From JBBEBE01 sp040882505 (GTDB taxonomy: Bacteria > Bacteroidota > Rhodothermia > Balneolales > Balneolaceae): a stretch of DNA of 64,000 nucleotides. The DNA lies in the NCBI GenBank assembly GCA_040882505.1, contig JBBEBE010000010.1, positions 1 through 64,000 of the forward strand, read 5' to 3'. A model generated the notes under the pieces. The model had not been told where the DNA came from and did not search any database. It saw nothing but the letters and a program-made list of their open reading frames with translations. Below are positions 26,536-35,549 of the stretch, piece after piece. The stretch's first letter is position 1; each line of letters opens with the position of its first letter. A program made the position numbers and the translations under genes.

Positions 26536-26844
26536 TCAGGAGATGGATGTAATGTGTAGTTGTGTGAGAAGCTGTCGGTGACCGCGTTTGACACGGTATC
26601 CTTTTCGTCGCTTCTTCTTGAAGACAATCACCTTGTCGCCTTTTTGGTGATCCACGATACGGGCCTCCACTTTGGCTCCGTCTATAACAGGTTGCCCAAT
26701 ACGGACTTCCCCGTCTTCGCCTTTCAGTAGGAGAACCTGGTCAATGGTGATGGTCTCGGCATCTTCATTCAGGCGATTGACAAAGATCCTGTCATCTTTT
26801 GCCACCTTGTACTGATGCCCGCCAATTTCTACAACAGCGTACAT
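26536..26844 (-). CDS. rplU: 50S ribosomal protein L21
   Basis: A 102-residue large-subunit ribosomal protein. The N-terminus MYAVVEIGGHQYKV and the C-terminal region VIVFKKKRRKGYRVKRGHRQ are diagnostic. First gene of the rplU-rpmA transcript. The 5' region contains paired inverted repeats (26918-27036) that may form an autoregulatory leader. Confidence 0.98.
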   Translation of the reverse strand: MYAVVEIGGHQYKVAKDDRIFVNRLNEDAETITIDQVLLLKGEDGEVRIGQPVIDGAKVEARIVDHQKGDKVIVFKKKRRKGYRVKRGHRQLLTQLHITSIS

Positions 26845-26917
26845 ATTACGTCCGATTAGTTCAATTTCTGTTTTCCCAAAGATTCAGAATATACGGAGCA
26901 ATCAGAAAAAATGAAAC

Positions 26918-27036
26918 TCCTGATCCTCCTGAAAGTATGATGCCGAACCGGTATCTTTCAGACGATCAGGACTCCGACAGATCAAGGAGCCCGGTTATCA
27001 TTGGAGGACGTGTACTCGATTCGCAAAGATTCGAGT
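26918..27036 (-). promoter_or_regulatory. Candidate structured leader of rplU-rpmA
   Basis: Two inverted repeats sit in the rplU upstream region. The inner one pairs 26918-26925 with 26964-26971 (8 bp) and 26929-26935 with 26955-26961 (7 bp), with a small 3/2-nt internal loop and a 19-nt apical loop, about 75-127 nt before the rplU start. The second pairs 27014-27019 with 27031-27036 (6 bp). Leader RNAs regulating rplU are known in other phyla; whether this is related to them is not testable by eye. The rest of the interval between 26845 and 27078 shows nothing else. Confidence 0.4.
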
Positions 27037-27078
27037 TAAGACTTCGAAAACCAGAGAAACGTTGACTATTCATACGCC

Positions 27079-27231
27079 ATGAGAAAAAAGATAATGCCCG
27101 ATCTTCATTCCCAAGCCAAGGGTCTCAAAAACAGGAAAAAGCTGCAACATGATGGAGGTCGTGCCTGGATCAAGGACTCCCAGCTGCAGGAGATGCGCAA
27201 AGGCGGAAATCACCGGGTGGGAGAGAAATAA
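27079..27231 (+). CDS. Small basic ORF (50 residues), possible protein
   Basis: An uninterrupted ATG-to-TAA ORF encoding a Lys/Arg-rich protein (MRKKIMPDLHSQAKG...), with codons like those of neighbouring genes. The second ATG (codon 6) also gives a basic product. There is no strong Shine-Dalgarno. It is the only plus-strand candidate between rplU and lexA. I do not recognise the family; it could be a small nucleic-acid-binding protein or a chance ORF. Without it, the interval 26845-27245 (about 400 bp) would have no gene. Confidence 0.4.
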   Translation: MRKKIMPDLHSQAKGLKNRKKLQHDGGRAWIKDSQLQEMRKGGNHRVGEK

Positions 27232-27245
27232 GAGGGTGACGTCTT

Positions 27246-27920
27246 TTACCCGGTTTTTCTCGGTAGATTGGAGTCGGTAAATGAGGAGCGGTGGATTCCA
27301 TTCCGGTTTACATGACCCACATACTTGCCAATAATACGCACCTCTTCAAAGATCTCGGGCGAGATGTAGATGTCGTCATACTCTTCATTGGCCGGTTCCA
27401 GACGCAATCCACGCTCATCCTTGTAGATTCGTTTCAGGCTGGTTTCACCGTTGTAAAGAACAGCCCCAATATCTCCTTCATTGACATCACTGTCCATCAA
27501 CAAGACAAAGTCACCGTCAAAGATTCCGGCATCTTTCATGCTCATGCCCGAGACCCGGAGAGCGAATACCTGATCCAGATTGGGAAACAATGTTTCCAGG
27601 GTAATCTCGCCCAAATGGGTTTCGACGGCTTCCTGGAGGTAGCCAGCAGCAATAAGCCCTCGCACAGGAATCCCGCCACCTTCCAGTGATTCACCAGATC
27701 TTGAAAATCGGGGGTGGAGATCGTACTCTTCATCCTCGGTGCGCACCAGAAATTCTTTCCGGAGCAGAGCCTGAATGTTTTGAGTAACACTGTTGGGAGA
27801 CTTGTAATCGAATGCTTCGGCGATTTCCCGGTAGGTCGGCCAGACATCGTGCTCCTCCTTGTAGGAGACGATATAATCGAAAAACTCTTTCTGTTTTCGA
27901 GTTAGCTGAGCGTGATCCAT
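27246..27920 (-). CDS. lexA: LexA-type SOS repressor
   Basis: A 224-residue transcriptional repressor. The N-terminal winged-helix domain (TRKQKEFFDYIVSYKEEH...WPTYREIAEAF) binds SOS operators; the C-terminal S24 peptidase domain shows the self-cleavage site Ala92-Gly93 (IAAGYL), the nucleophile Ser127 in SGMSMKD and the general-base Lys163 in SLKRIY. ATG 27920 is preferred over 27977 because it matches the family N-terminus. The promoter lies in the 221-bp divergent gap shared with the ABC permease gene. Confidence 0.95.
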   Translation of the reverse strand: MDHAQLTRKQKEFFDYIVSYKEEHDVWPTYREIAEAFDYKSPNSVTQNIQALLRKEFLVRTEDEEYDLHPRFSRSGESLEGGGIPVRGLIAAGYLQEAVETHLGEITLETLFPNLDQVFALRVSGMSMKDAGIFDGDFVLLMDSDVNEGDIGAVLYNGETSLKRIYKDERGLRLEPANEEYDDIYISPEIFEEVRIIGKYVGHVNRNGIHRSSFTDSNLPRKTG

Positions 27921-27950
27921 GGTGTGATTTTTTTGAACGAGAGGAAATTC

Positions 27951-27961
27951 GGGATATTCCC
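27951..27961. promoter_or_regulatory. Small dyad upstream of lexA
   Basis: GGGATATTCCC, an 11-bp near-perfect dyad with an odd centre, lies 31 bp upstream of the lexA start in the divergent gap. LexA generally represses its own gene, so this is a place to look for its operator, but the consensus for this phylum is unknown to me. Confidence 0.2.
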
Positions 27962-28141
27962 AACTACGTATCTGCACGTGATCGTAGAGGGTGTGGGCTT
28001 CATGTACGATATATGTGTAATTAAGGAAGAATAAAGAACAATGACAAGGATGAATACGGTGGATTGACGAAGGTCACTTCTCTATCTTCGGGCGAGCTGA
28101 ACCGAGAGATGGGATCCATGATTCTAGAGGGGAACAACCGT

Positions 28142-29413
28142 ATGTCCAAACAACGAGTCGGGTGGAGGGAGTCGGTCCGGTGGAGACATTGGGCCGGATG
28201 GTTGGGCCTTGGTACCGGTATATTGCTTTTTATGGTTGTTCGGGAAGGGGAAACTGTCCAAGAGAGCCGTCGAACGGTTCGTTATCTACTTTTCTCCTGG
28301 GTCGCCCTGCTTGCATGGATTCTGCCCTACATTTCATTTCCCGATCCAAAATCCGGGCTGTGGCAGCTCCTCAATCGCTCGAATCGTTGGTATCATACCC
28401 ATCTCCTGGCCCGTCACCGATATCTGGTGACGGGCGGCGCACTTCTGCTGATCGCAACCGTGATCACGGGTCCCGACCAGATTCGGTTTGGCTTGGAATC
28501 ACTTTGGGTGGCCCTCTACGCCCTCTTCTTTCTTCTTGGGGTGTGGGGGTTGGCTGTTGCCGATCTGATTGGCATTGGTGCCCGCTCCCAATATTGGCAG
28601 GAGAGTGATGAAGGGCGGGCACTGGCACTCAAAGTAGCTGCAATCGCCAAATATCCGGTCGATCCGGGATCCCTTCCGACCCTGCTTTCGACCATGCGTC
28701 TTGCATTGGTGGGGATGGGCGGTGTCGTTGTCGGCGCTTGGGCCTTCTCCCTGTATGGACCCTTGGGGGAGCTGTCTGTAGCCCTTCTTCTCTTCTTGAT
28801 CGGGTTCGTCCGTTACGGAAGCAAGCGGCAGAGAGCCGCCGCACATTACTATCAGACCAACGCCTTTTTCAGTGAATTTTTTACTCCGCCACGAACATCG
28901 GTAGACGGGGAGAGAGAGTTGGCTCCGAATCAGCTCTGGTGGATCCCGTCGTCTCTTCGAATCCATGCATGGGCTCTTCTGGTTCAACTGGATCGTACAC
29001 TCCCAGCCGGGCGGGTTCTGCTCGTCGGGCACCTGCTTATCTGGGTCCTTGCATACAGCGGAGCGGAAGGTTCACAACTTTGGGTTTTTTGGTGTGGATT
29101 TGCACTCCTCCATCAAGCCTGGATCTTGCCAACCGGTTCAAGCGATCTTGCACCCGCCTGGTTGTTGCGCACATTGGCGACACCGTGGAGATGGATGCAG
29201 ATCCGGTTTTGGATGCAGGTGCGTTGGTTGTTACCGCTACTGGCTAGTGCCGGTGTGATGCAGTGGCTTTTCGGTCCATTCGGTACGGGCTCGCTACTTG
29301 AGCTTACCGGTGTCTATCTACTGGCCTCTCTGGCAACTTCTGCGGTGGTGACGATCCGAACCAATCACCGGAGCACCTTTGTAACCAAGAGAACGATGGA
29401 GCATGAATCATGA
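28142..29413 (+). CDS. ABC transporter membrane component (unrecognised family)
   Basis: A 423-residue polytopic protein with about 8-10 hydrophobic segments, the first at about 22-35. It has no recognised signature. Its stop overlaps the start of the ABC ATPase by 4 nt (ATGA), which strongly suggests it is the permease partner. A purine-rich Shine-Dalgarno (AGAGGGG) precedes ATG 28142 by 9 nt, making this start better than TTG 28064 or ATG 28109. The transported compound is unknown. Confidence 0.68.
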   Translation: MSKQRVGWRESVRWRHWAGWLGLGTGILLFMVVREGETVQESRRTVRYLLFSWVALLAWILPYISFPDPKSGLWQLLNRSNRWYHTHLLARHRYLVTGGALLLIATVITGPDQIRFGLESLWVALYALFFLLGVWGLAVADLIGIGARSQYWQESDEGRALALKVAAIAKYPVDPGSLPTLLSTMRLALVGMGGVVVGAWAFSLYGPLGELSVALLLFLIGFVRYGSKRQRAAAHYYQTNAFFSEFFTPPRTSVDGERELAPNQLWWIPSSLRIHAWALLVQLDRTLPAGRVLLVGHLLIWVLAYSGAEGSQLWVFWCGFALLHQAWILPTGSSDLAPAWLLRTLATPWRWMQIRFWMQVRWLLPLLASAGVMQWLFGPFGTGSLLELTGVYLLASLATSAVVTIRTNHRSTFVTKRTMEHES

Positions 29414-30093
29414 GTGATACGCTGACACTACACGGCGTGACCAAGCAGTATCGAGCAGGAAAGCGGATTTTTGAAGATGTGAATGCCCGATTCTCTCCCG
29501 GAGATGCAACGCTTCTGACCGGACCCAACGGGTCGGGGAAGACCACATTTTTGAGGCTGCTCTCACTCAACTCCTTTCCGACCCGGGGAGAGATCCGGTA
29601 CCGGGGCGAGTCGATCCATCAGCATCCGGTTCGATACCTTTCACGGACGGGACTCGTGCATGACGAGGAGAGTCTTCCCAAGCATTTGACCGGTGTGGAG
29701 CTTCTCAATTGGATTCAAGCGAGTCGGTCCGGTACGACGAATTCGGACCGGGTTGCCATTGATCACTTGCTGGACCGCCTGTCACTCGGTGAGGAGAGAG
29801 AGGAGGAGATCGGCACCTATTCGACCGGGATGCGAAAAAAAATCCAAATTGCCGCTGCAATGATCCGAGTGCCGGATCTGCTCATTTTGGACGAACCTCT
29901 TCGTGGGCTGGATCGTGAATCGAGAGAGGCGGCTCTCGTATTGTTCCAGGAGGCGGTCGATCGGGGAGCCATGCTTTGGATGGCCACTCATTCACAGGAG
30001 GAGGATGCGGCACTGTTTACCCATGTGCTCTCATTTCCGGTCCGCTCCAATGAGCCGGTTCGCCTCGCTCGTGGTTTGGAGAACGGGACATGA
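29410..30093 (+). CDS. ABC transporter ATP-binding protein
   Basis: A 227-residue nucleotide-binding subunit. Walker A is GPNGSGKTT (about 38-46), the signature is YSTGMRKK in place of LSGGQ, Walker B is LLILDEP, followed by the D-loop LRGLDRES and a switch His in ATHSQEED. The STGMRKK form of the signature is typical of CcmA-like and lantibiotic/Na+ export ATPases. Overlaps the upstream membrane gene by 4 nt. Probably an exporter with it, but the substrate is not readable. Confidence 0.92.
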   Translation: MSDTLTLHGVTKQYRAGKRIFEDVNARFSPGDATLLTGPNGSGKTTFLRLLSLNSFPTRGEIRYRGESIHQHPVRYLSRTGLVHDEESLPKHLTGVELLNWIQASRSGTTNSDRVAIDHLLDRLSLGEEREEEIGTYSTGMRKKIQIAAAMIRVPDLLILDEPLRGLDRESREAALVLFQEAVDRGAMLWMATHSQEEDAALFTHVLSFPVRSNEPVRLARGLENGT

Positions 30094-30159
30094 TTCATTT
30101 TACAGGGTCGTTCGTTACTTTTACGGACGATCCGACGTTGCGAACCCAATGGAGACGGT

Positions 30160-31080
30160 ATGTCAGAGATTATACTTCCACAAGTCGAGCTCAACATCTA
30201 CACGCCCAAGGATACCGTGACGGCGACCATTGCGGAAAATTACATCGTTACCAGTTCGAGTAGCCCCAATTTTGTACGTCACATTACATTTGACATCTCC
30301 GGAACCGATCTTGTCGGACGGGTCAAATGCGGTCAGGCAATTGGCGTTTTGCCCCCGGGAATGAATGAAAAGGGGCGCCCTCACAAAATCCGTCTCTACT
30401 CTGTCTCCTCTCCGGATGAAGGGGAAGGGGGAGACCCGACAAAAATATCGACAACCGTCAAACGGGTTCTCGAGGAGTGGGAAAGCAAGCTGTATACGGG
30501 TGTCGCTTCGAACTATTTGGCCGATCTGCAACCGGGGGACGAGGTCAAATTGACCGGACCCAGTGGCCGGCGCTTTTTGTTACCCGAGAATGCGAACGAC
30601 TTCAACTACATCTTTTTTGCGACCGGTACCGGGATTGCCCCGTTTCGGGCGATGATTCAACAGCTCTATGCCAGTGGATTCGACAAGAGTTGCGTACTTA
30701 TTTTTGGGTGCCCGTATCGGACAGACCTGCTCTATGAATCCTGGCTGGACAACGTGGAGAGCGAGCAATCCGGGTTCCATTACCTGAAGAGCATATCCCG
30801 AGAGGGCAGACGTCCGGATGGCAGCAAGGATTATGTCCAGACCAAATTGACAGACGAGGAATCGTTGTTGCGCCCGCTTCTTGAAAAACCCGATACACTC
30901 ATTTACATCTGCGGATTGCAGGGAATGGAGGACGGAATTTATCGAGAGCTTCTGCGTCAGAGGCTGCACGGCTATTTTGAGCCGGGTCGACCCCTGCCCG
31001 AGGACCCCGGTGCGCTCGACTCTGCCGAACTCAAAAGAATGTTGAAACCGTCCAGTCGGCTCTTTGTCGAAGTCTATTGA
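30160..31080 (+). CDS. Plant-type ferredoxin-NADP(+) reductase
   Basis: A 306-residue flavoenzyme transferring electrons between ferredoxin and NADP(H). The FAD-binding RLYSVSS, the pyrophosphate-binding GTGIAPFRAM, the NADP-binding strand YICGLQGMEDGI and the C-terminal aromatic Tyr (VEVY-end) follow the pattern of cyanobacterial and plastid FNRs, including the N-terminal VRHITFDISG stretch. No thylakoid or phycobilisome domain is fused. Located 66 bp after the ABC ATPase, possibly cotranscribed. In a non-photosynthetic host it would reduce ferredoxin for biosynthesis or feed NADPH. Confidence 0.9.
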   Translation: MSEIILPQVELNIYTPKDTVTATIAENYIVTSSSSPNFVRHITFDISGTDLVGRVKCGQAIGVLPPGMNEKGRPHKIRLYSVSSPDEGEGGDPTKISTTVKRVLEEWESKLYTGVASNYLADLQPGDEVKLTGPSGRRFLLPENANDFNYIFFATGTGIAPFRAMIQQLYASGFDKSCVLIFGCPYRTDLLYESWLDNVESEQSGFHYLKSISREGRRPDGSKDYVQTKLTDEESLLRPLLEKPDTLIYICGLQGMEDGIYRELLRQRLHGYFEPGRPLPEDPGALDSAELKRMLKPSSRLFVEVY

Positions 31081-31090
31081 GACGGGAATT

Positions 31091-31112
31091 CGGGCCGAAC
31101 CGGTTCGACCCG
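31091..31112. terminator. Palindrome between convergent genes
   Basis: A perfect 12-bp palindrome (31096-31107) is flanked by GGG and CCC, between the FNR stop and the YihY stop. A hairpin with a four-base loop is possible and would sit right for a bidirectional terminator, but no U-tract follows in either direction. Confidence 0.35.
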
Positions 31113-31120
31113 TTAGATCG

Positions 31121-32062
31121 TCAATGACGACTCTTTTCTTTGCCAGCCGTTTTGGGTTTTCGCCCACCCAGTTTGGTCATCTCTTTCAGTTCCACGAATT
31201 TGTAGGGTAGAATTCGCCCGCCAAACTTCTCTGTATATACCTGGGTAAAAACGGCACCCAAAAGGACCGTCTGAACATTGTAATAGACCCAGACCACGAA
31301 GATCACCAGGGTTCCGGCTGCACGATAGGTTGCCTGAATTCCGGTCGTGGAGAGGTAGAGACCAATCAGGCTCTTTCCGAGAAGAAAGAGTAATGTCGTA
31401 ACGACCGATCCGACCAACACATCACTCCAGCGTGCATGGACATCAGGAAGAATTTTGAAAATGAGAAGAAACGAAATAACCGCGAGTCCGATGGTCGTGC
31501 TCTGACTCAGAATCAGGTAGACATCGAGCGGAACTTGTGGAACATGTTCCTGGAAAAACGATCCCATGATGCTTACGAGACCCTCGGCGAGAAGAGAAGC
31601 TCCCAAAAGGGCTGTAAAGAGAAGAATCATTCCGAACGAGAGTAATCGGTTGAGCAGGAACGAGGAGACCGTGTGGATGCGTATTCGGTGAATGTTCCAG
31701 ATTCGATTGAGCGTGTGCTTTAGCTGATTGATGACGGTCGTGGCCCCAAAGACGATGATGCCGGTGGCAACGATGGATGTCCAGAGATTGGATGACGACA
31801 GGCTGTGTTCCTGGAGGAATTGAGCCAGGCTGCCGGCAATTTCGGGCCCCAGGTAATCGACCATCTGGTCGTGCAACTGCCTCATTGCATCTTCCTGAGG
31901 CATGAGCATGCCGGCAAGAGAGAGAATGAGCATGATCATGGGTGCGATCGAGAAGAGCGTGTAGAAGGCAATGGCTGCCCCTTGAGTGATGATGTCGTCC
32001 CGTACCGCTTTGGCAAATGTGGCCGTGATCAACTCCCGTATGTCCTGGAAGATTCGTTTCAA
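31121..32062 (-). CDS. YihY/BrkB-family inner-membrane protein
   Basis: A 313-residue membrane protein with about six helices, including AAIAFYTLFSIAPMIMLILSLAG, SFGMILLFTALLGASLLAEG and GTLVIFVVWVYYNVQTVLLGAVFTQVY, which are the characteristic YihY segments. The ends are cytoplasmic and basic. The function of this family is not established; earlier names such as RNase BN are misassigned. Its start overlaps the DUF502 gene by 4 nt. Confidence 0.92.
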   Translation of the reverse strand: MKRIFQDIRELITATFAKAVRDDIITQGAAIAFYTLFSIAPMIMLILSLAGMLMPQEDAMRQLHDQMVDYLGPEIAGSLAQFLQEHSLSSSNLWTSIVATGIIVFGATTVINQLKHTLNRIWNIHRIRIHTVSSFLLNRLLSFGMILLFTALLGASLLAEGLVSIMGSFFQEHVPQVPLDVYLILSQSTTIGLAVISFLLIFKILPDVHARWSDVLVGSVVTTLLFLLGKSLIGLYLSTTGIQATYRAAGTLVIFVVWVYYNVQTVLLGAVFTQVYTEKFGGRILPYKFVELKEMTKLGGRKPKTAGKEKSRH

Positions 32063-32637
32063 GAGTTCACTCCTTCATCGATTCGGGTGACGCCGGCCGA
32101 AACCACGAATTTGAGTGTGTCGGCCGGGTGAAGGTTCAATGGTCGAACCCGGTCGGGTGCGACCAGGAAGAGGTTGCCCGAGAAATTGTAGGAGTGGGGA
32201 ATATAGACCGTAATTCGGTTTTCGATTCCCGCGCCCTCCAGTTCGCCGTCTGTGATGAACCCGATCCGGTCCACGCCATCCACGAATGTGATCAACGCCG
32301 GCTTGTTGAATCGCCGGTTGTCTCCTACAAGCGCCTCCGTGAGATCCTTGATCACCGAGTAGATAATCTTGATGAAAGGGGTCCGCGCCATTAACCGTTC
32401 CAGCGCCTTGAAGATCGGCTGCGTCACGACCATGGTGACAAAGAAGCCGAGAAGTACAACGATGAGAATGGCTGCAAGGAGACCGAGCCCGGGAATGTAG
32501 ACGGGCAACCAGTTGAAAAGAAGCTCGTTGAAGAGCCGGTTGGCCCACTGGACCAGGATCACCAAAATGTAGATGGTGGTGAAGACCGGCAGGATAAAGA
32601 GCAGTCCCCGCAGGAAGTAATTGAAAAGAAGTTTCAT
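32059..32637 (-). CDS. DUF502 family membrane protein
   Basis: A 192-residue protein with two N-terminal hydrophobic helices (about 5-28 and 47-72), then the DUF502 signature PFIKIIYSVIKDLTEAL and a C-terminal beta-rich part with FVDGVDRIGFITDG. Function unknown in the family, which is widespread in bacteria. First gene of the pair; overlaps the downstream YihY gene. Confidence 0.9.
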   Translation of the reverse strand: MKLLFNYFLRGLLFILPVFTTIYILVILVQWANRLFNELLFNWLPVYIPGLGLLAAILIVVLLGFFVTMVVTQPIFKALERLMARTPFIKIIYSVIKDLTEALVGDNRRFNKPALITFVDGVDRIGFITDGELEGAGIENRITVYIPHSYNFSGNLFLVAPDRVRPLNLHPADTLKFVVSAGVTRIDEGVNS

Positions 32638-32796
32638 GAGCTCTCTCTGTGATATCGGGTTTGAACCGGGGAGCGTTGCTCCGGATCGATATGATCGTGA
32701 GAATTGGGGAGAGTGTACAGCTCAATGCAGGTCTCTCCTCTTTTTTCTATCTTTCAGGCTTCTTTGAAAATTGCGATCAAGCCCCGAGTTGCACCT

Positions 32797-35460
32797 ATGA
32801 GCGAACGAACATCCCAACAGATTCGACAGGAATTCTTTGACTTTTTCGAGGAGAAAGAACATCTGATTATCGAAAGTGCACCTGTCGTGCCTGCCAACGA
32901 CCCGACACTTCTCTTTACAAATGCCGGGATGAACCCCTTCAAGCCGATTTTTCTGGGAGAAGAGGAGGGAGTCGAGCGGGATGGAAAACTCTGGAAACGG
33001 GCAGCCAATACCCAACGCTGCATTCGGGTAAGCGGGAAACACAATGATCTCGAAGAGGTGGGGCACGATACGTACCACCACACGCTGTTCGAAATGTTGG
33101 GGAACTGGTCATTCGGGGACTATTTCAAAAAAGAGGCCATTGCCTGGGCATGGGAGCTTCTGACCGATCGATGGGGCCTGGATCCGGACCGGCTGTATGT
33201 AACGGTTTTCGAGGGAAGTGAAGTTGACGGGACACCGGTCGATCAGGAGGCGCGAGACCTTTGGGCATCGGAAACCGGTGTGGATCCCGATCACATTCTT
33301 CTCTTCGGGAAGAAAGACAACTTTTGGGAGATGGGAGAGACCGGTCCATGTGGTCCCTGTTCCGAAATTCATGTCGATATTCGGCCGGACAAGGAGCGCA
33401 AAAAGGTCGATGGAGCCACGTTGGTAAACCGGGATGATCCACGAGTCATGGAGATCTGGAATCTGGTATTCATCCAGTTCAACCGCCTGCAAGACGGGAC
33501 GCTTGAGAAACTGGCTGCGCAACACGTCGATACCGGCATGGGATTTGAACGAGTTTGTGCCATTCTTCAGGGGAAATCATCCAATTACGATACGGATCTT
33601 TTCCAGCCCATCATTCAGGCAGTTGCCCGGAAGGCTGGCTGTCGGTATGGCGAGAAGGCGGAGTCCGACATTGCCATGCGTGTGATCGCCGATCATATTC
33701 GAGCGGTCACCTTTGCCATTGCCGATGGCGCATCTCCATCCAACGAGGGGCGGGGATATGTCATTCGTCGGATTCTTCGGCGGGCCATCCGGTATGGATA
33801 TGATCGTCTGGGGCTGATGGACCCGTTTCTGTATACACTCGTTCCGGTACTCACCGAGAGCTTTTCCGGCCTTTTTGACCAGCTTGTTCAGCAGCAGGAG
33901 TACCTTCAGGAGGTGATTCGTTCCGAAGAGCAGAGTTTTCTCCGAACGCTGGGACAAGGAATGGAACGGCTGGAAGCCACACTCGAGGAGGAGGGGCGCA
34001 TTTCCGGTGAGGAGGCGTTCAAACTGCATGATACCTATGGATTTCCAATCGATTTGACACAACTCATTGCACGCGAGAGAAATGTGGAGGTAGACCTGGA
34101 AGGGTACGAGCGCGAGATGCAGAAGCAGAAAGAGCGCGGTCGCCATGCCGGTCAATTCAAAGGAGGGGAGTCCCGTTTGGAGTGGGAAAATCTGAACCCG
34201 GACCTTGAATCCCGATTTGTCGGATATGACGAGCGGACATGTGAATCCGCAATTCTTGCAACGGCCAGTGACGGGGAGCGATATCTGCTACTTCTGGAGA
34301 AGACCCCTTTTTATGCCGAGAGTGGAGGTCAGGTCGCCGACACCGGGATCCTGGAAAAGGGGAATGAACGGTTGACCGTATTGGATGTACAGAAAGGATC
34401 TCGGGGTCACATTCACCAGGTCGATCGACGACCCAACGATCCGTCGGGCCGTTGGAAGGCTTCTGTAGACACAGAGCGTCGGGACCAGATTGAGCGTCAC
34501 CATACCGCGACACACCTGTTGCATGCGGCCCTTCGACAAACATTGGGAGATCATGTGGTCCAGAAAGGATCTTTGGTGGCCCCCGGCCGGCTTCGTTTCG
34601 ACTTTTCTCACTTTGAACGGGTGGAACCGGAAGAGCTCGAAACAATTGCGTCCATTGTGCGCCATCGAATCCGGGAGGACATTCCTCTTGACGAGGAGCG
34701 TGACCTGCCAATCGGGGAGGCGAAGGAGAGGGGAGCAATGATGCTCTTTGGAGAGAAGTACGGAGATCGGGTTCGTGTCATTACCTTTGACCCGGACTTT
34801 TCACAGGAACTTTGTGGCGGGACCCATGTCCGGTCTACGGGACGAATCGGTAGCTTTCTGATTGTTGACGAGGGATCGGTAGCCGCTGGTATTCGTCGGA
34901 TCGAGGCGTTGACCGGAGTCGAGGCAGATGAGTACATCCAAAATCAACAGAACGAATTGAATCAGTTACGAGGACTGCTGGACCCCACCGGTTCACTGGC
35001 CGATCAAGTGTCCACGTTGATCGAGGAGCGGAAAGCACTGGAGAAGCAGCTCGAAAAAGAGAAACAGAAGAGTGCAACTTCCAATCTGGATGAGTGGATT
35101 CGGGATGCAGTGGAGCTTTCCGGTGCTCGTCTGGTTGTTGGCCGGTTGGAAGATGTGGATCCAGGGGTACTCAAACAGATGGGATATGATCTGCTTGAAC
35201 GATCTTCCGGGGAGACGGTTTCACTCCTGACATCGGTAGACGCAGAGAGCGGGAAGGTCTATCTGATGGCTGCCGTATCCGACGACTTGATTGCAAGGGG
35301 TTTGCGGGCCGGAGATCTGGTTCGGGACCTCGGAAAGACACTTGGTGGAGGAGGAGGTGGGCAGCCCGGTCTTGCGACCGCCGGGGGTCGGTTTCCAGAG
35401 AAAATTGACGAGATGTTTGTCCAGGCCAAAGAGCAAATTGAACGAGTATTGGCAGGTTAA
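32797..35460 (+). CDS. alaS: Alanine--tRNA ligase
   Basis: An 887-residue cytoplasmic class II synthetase. It includes the N-terminal catalytic core (TNAGMNPFKPIFLG, ETGPCGPCSEIH), the editing-domain zinc motif HTATH (residues 569-573) and CGGTH (from residue 673), and the C-terminal Ala domain ending in a GGGGGGQPG loop. ATG 32797 (MSERTSQQIRQEFF) gives the usual length; the ORF extends to 32704 but the extra residues do not resemble the family. Confidence 0.97.
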   Translation: MSERTSQQIRQEFFDFFEEKEHLIIESAPVVPANDPTLLFTNAGMNPFKPIFLGEEEGVERDGKLWKRAANTQRCIRVSGKHNDLEEVGHDTYHHTLFEMLGNWSFGDYFKKEAIAWAWELLTDRWGLDPDRLYVTVFEGSEVDGTPVDQEARDLWASETGVDPDHILLFGKKDNFWEMGETGPCGPCSEIHVDIRPDKERKKVDGATLVNRDDPRVMEIWNLVFIQFNRLQDGTLEKLAAQHVDTGMGFERVCAILQGKSSNYDTDLFQPIIQAVARKAGCRYGEKAESDIAMRVIADHIRAVTFAIADGASPSNEGRGYVIRRILRRAIRYGYDRLGLMDPFLYTLVPVLTESFSGLFDQLVQQQEYLQEVIRSEEQSFLRTLGQGMERLEATLEEEGRISGEEAFKLHDTYGFPIDLTQLIARERNVEVDLEGYEREMQKQKERGRHAGQFKGGESRLEWENLNPDLESRFVGYDERTCESAILATASDGERYLLLLEKTPFYAESGGQVADTGILEKGNERLTVLDVQKGSRGHIHQVDRRPNDPSGRWKASVDTERRDQIERHHTATHLLHAALRQTLGDHVVQKGSLVAPGRLRFDFSHFERVEPEELETIASIVRHRIREDIPLDEERDLPIGEAKERGAMMLFGEKYGDRVRVITFDPDFSQELCGGTHVRSTGRIGSFLIVDEGSVAAGIRRIEALTGVEADEYIQNQQNELNQLRGLLDPTGSLADQVSTLIEERKALEKQLEKEKQKSATSNLDEWIRDAVELSGARLVVGRLEDVDPGVLKQMGYDLLERSSGETVSLLTSVDAESGKVYLMAAVSDDLIARGLRAGDLVRDLGKTLGGGGGGQPGLATAGGRFPEKIDEMFVQAKEQIERVLAG

Positions 35461-35549
35461 GCATGTGGGTCAATGTAATCTTCTGAAATTTTCGGTATCT
35501 TGAGTAACTGTAAGAAAAGCGATTTTTAATCTACCCTGACCAAACTCTT

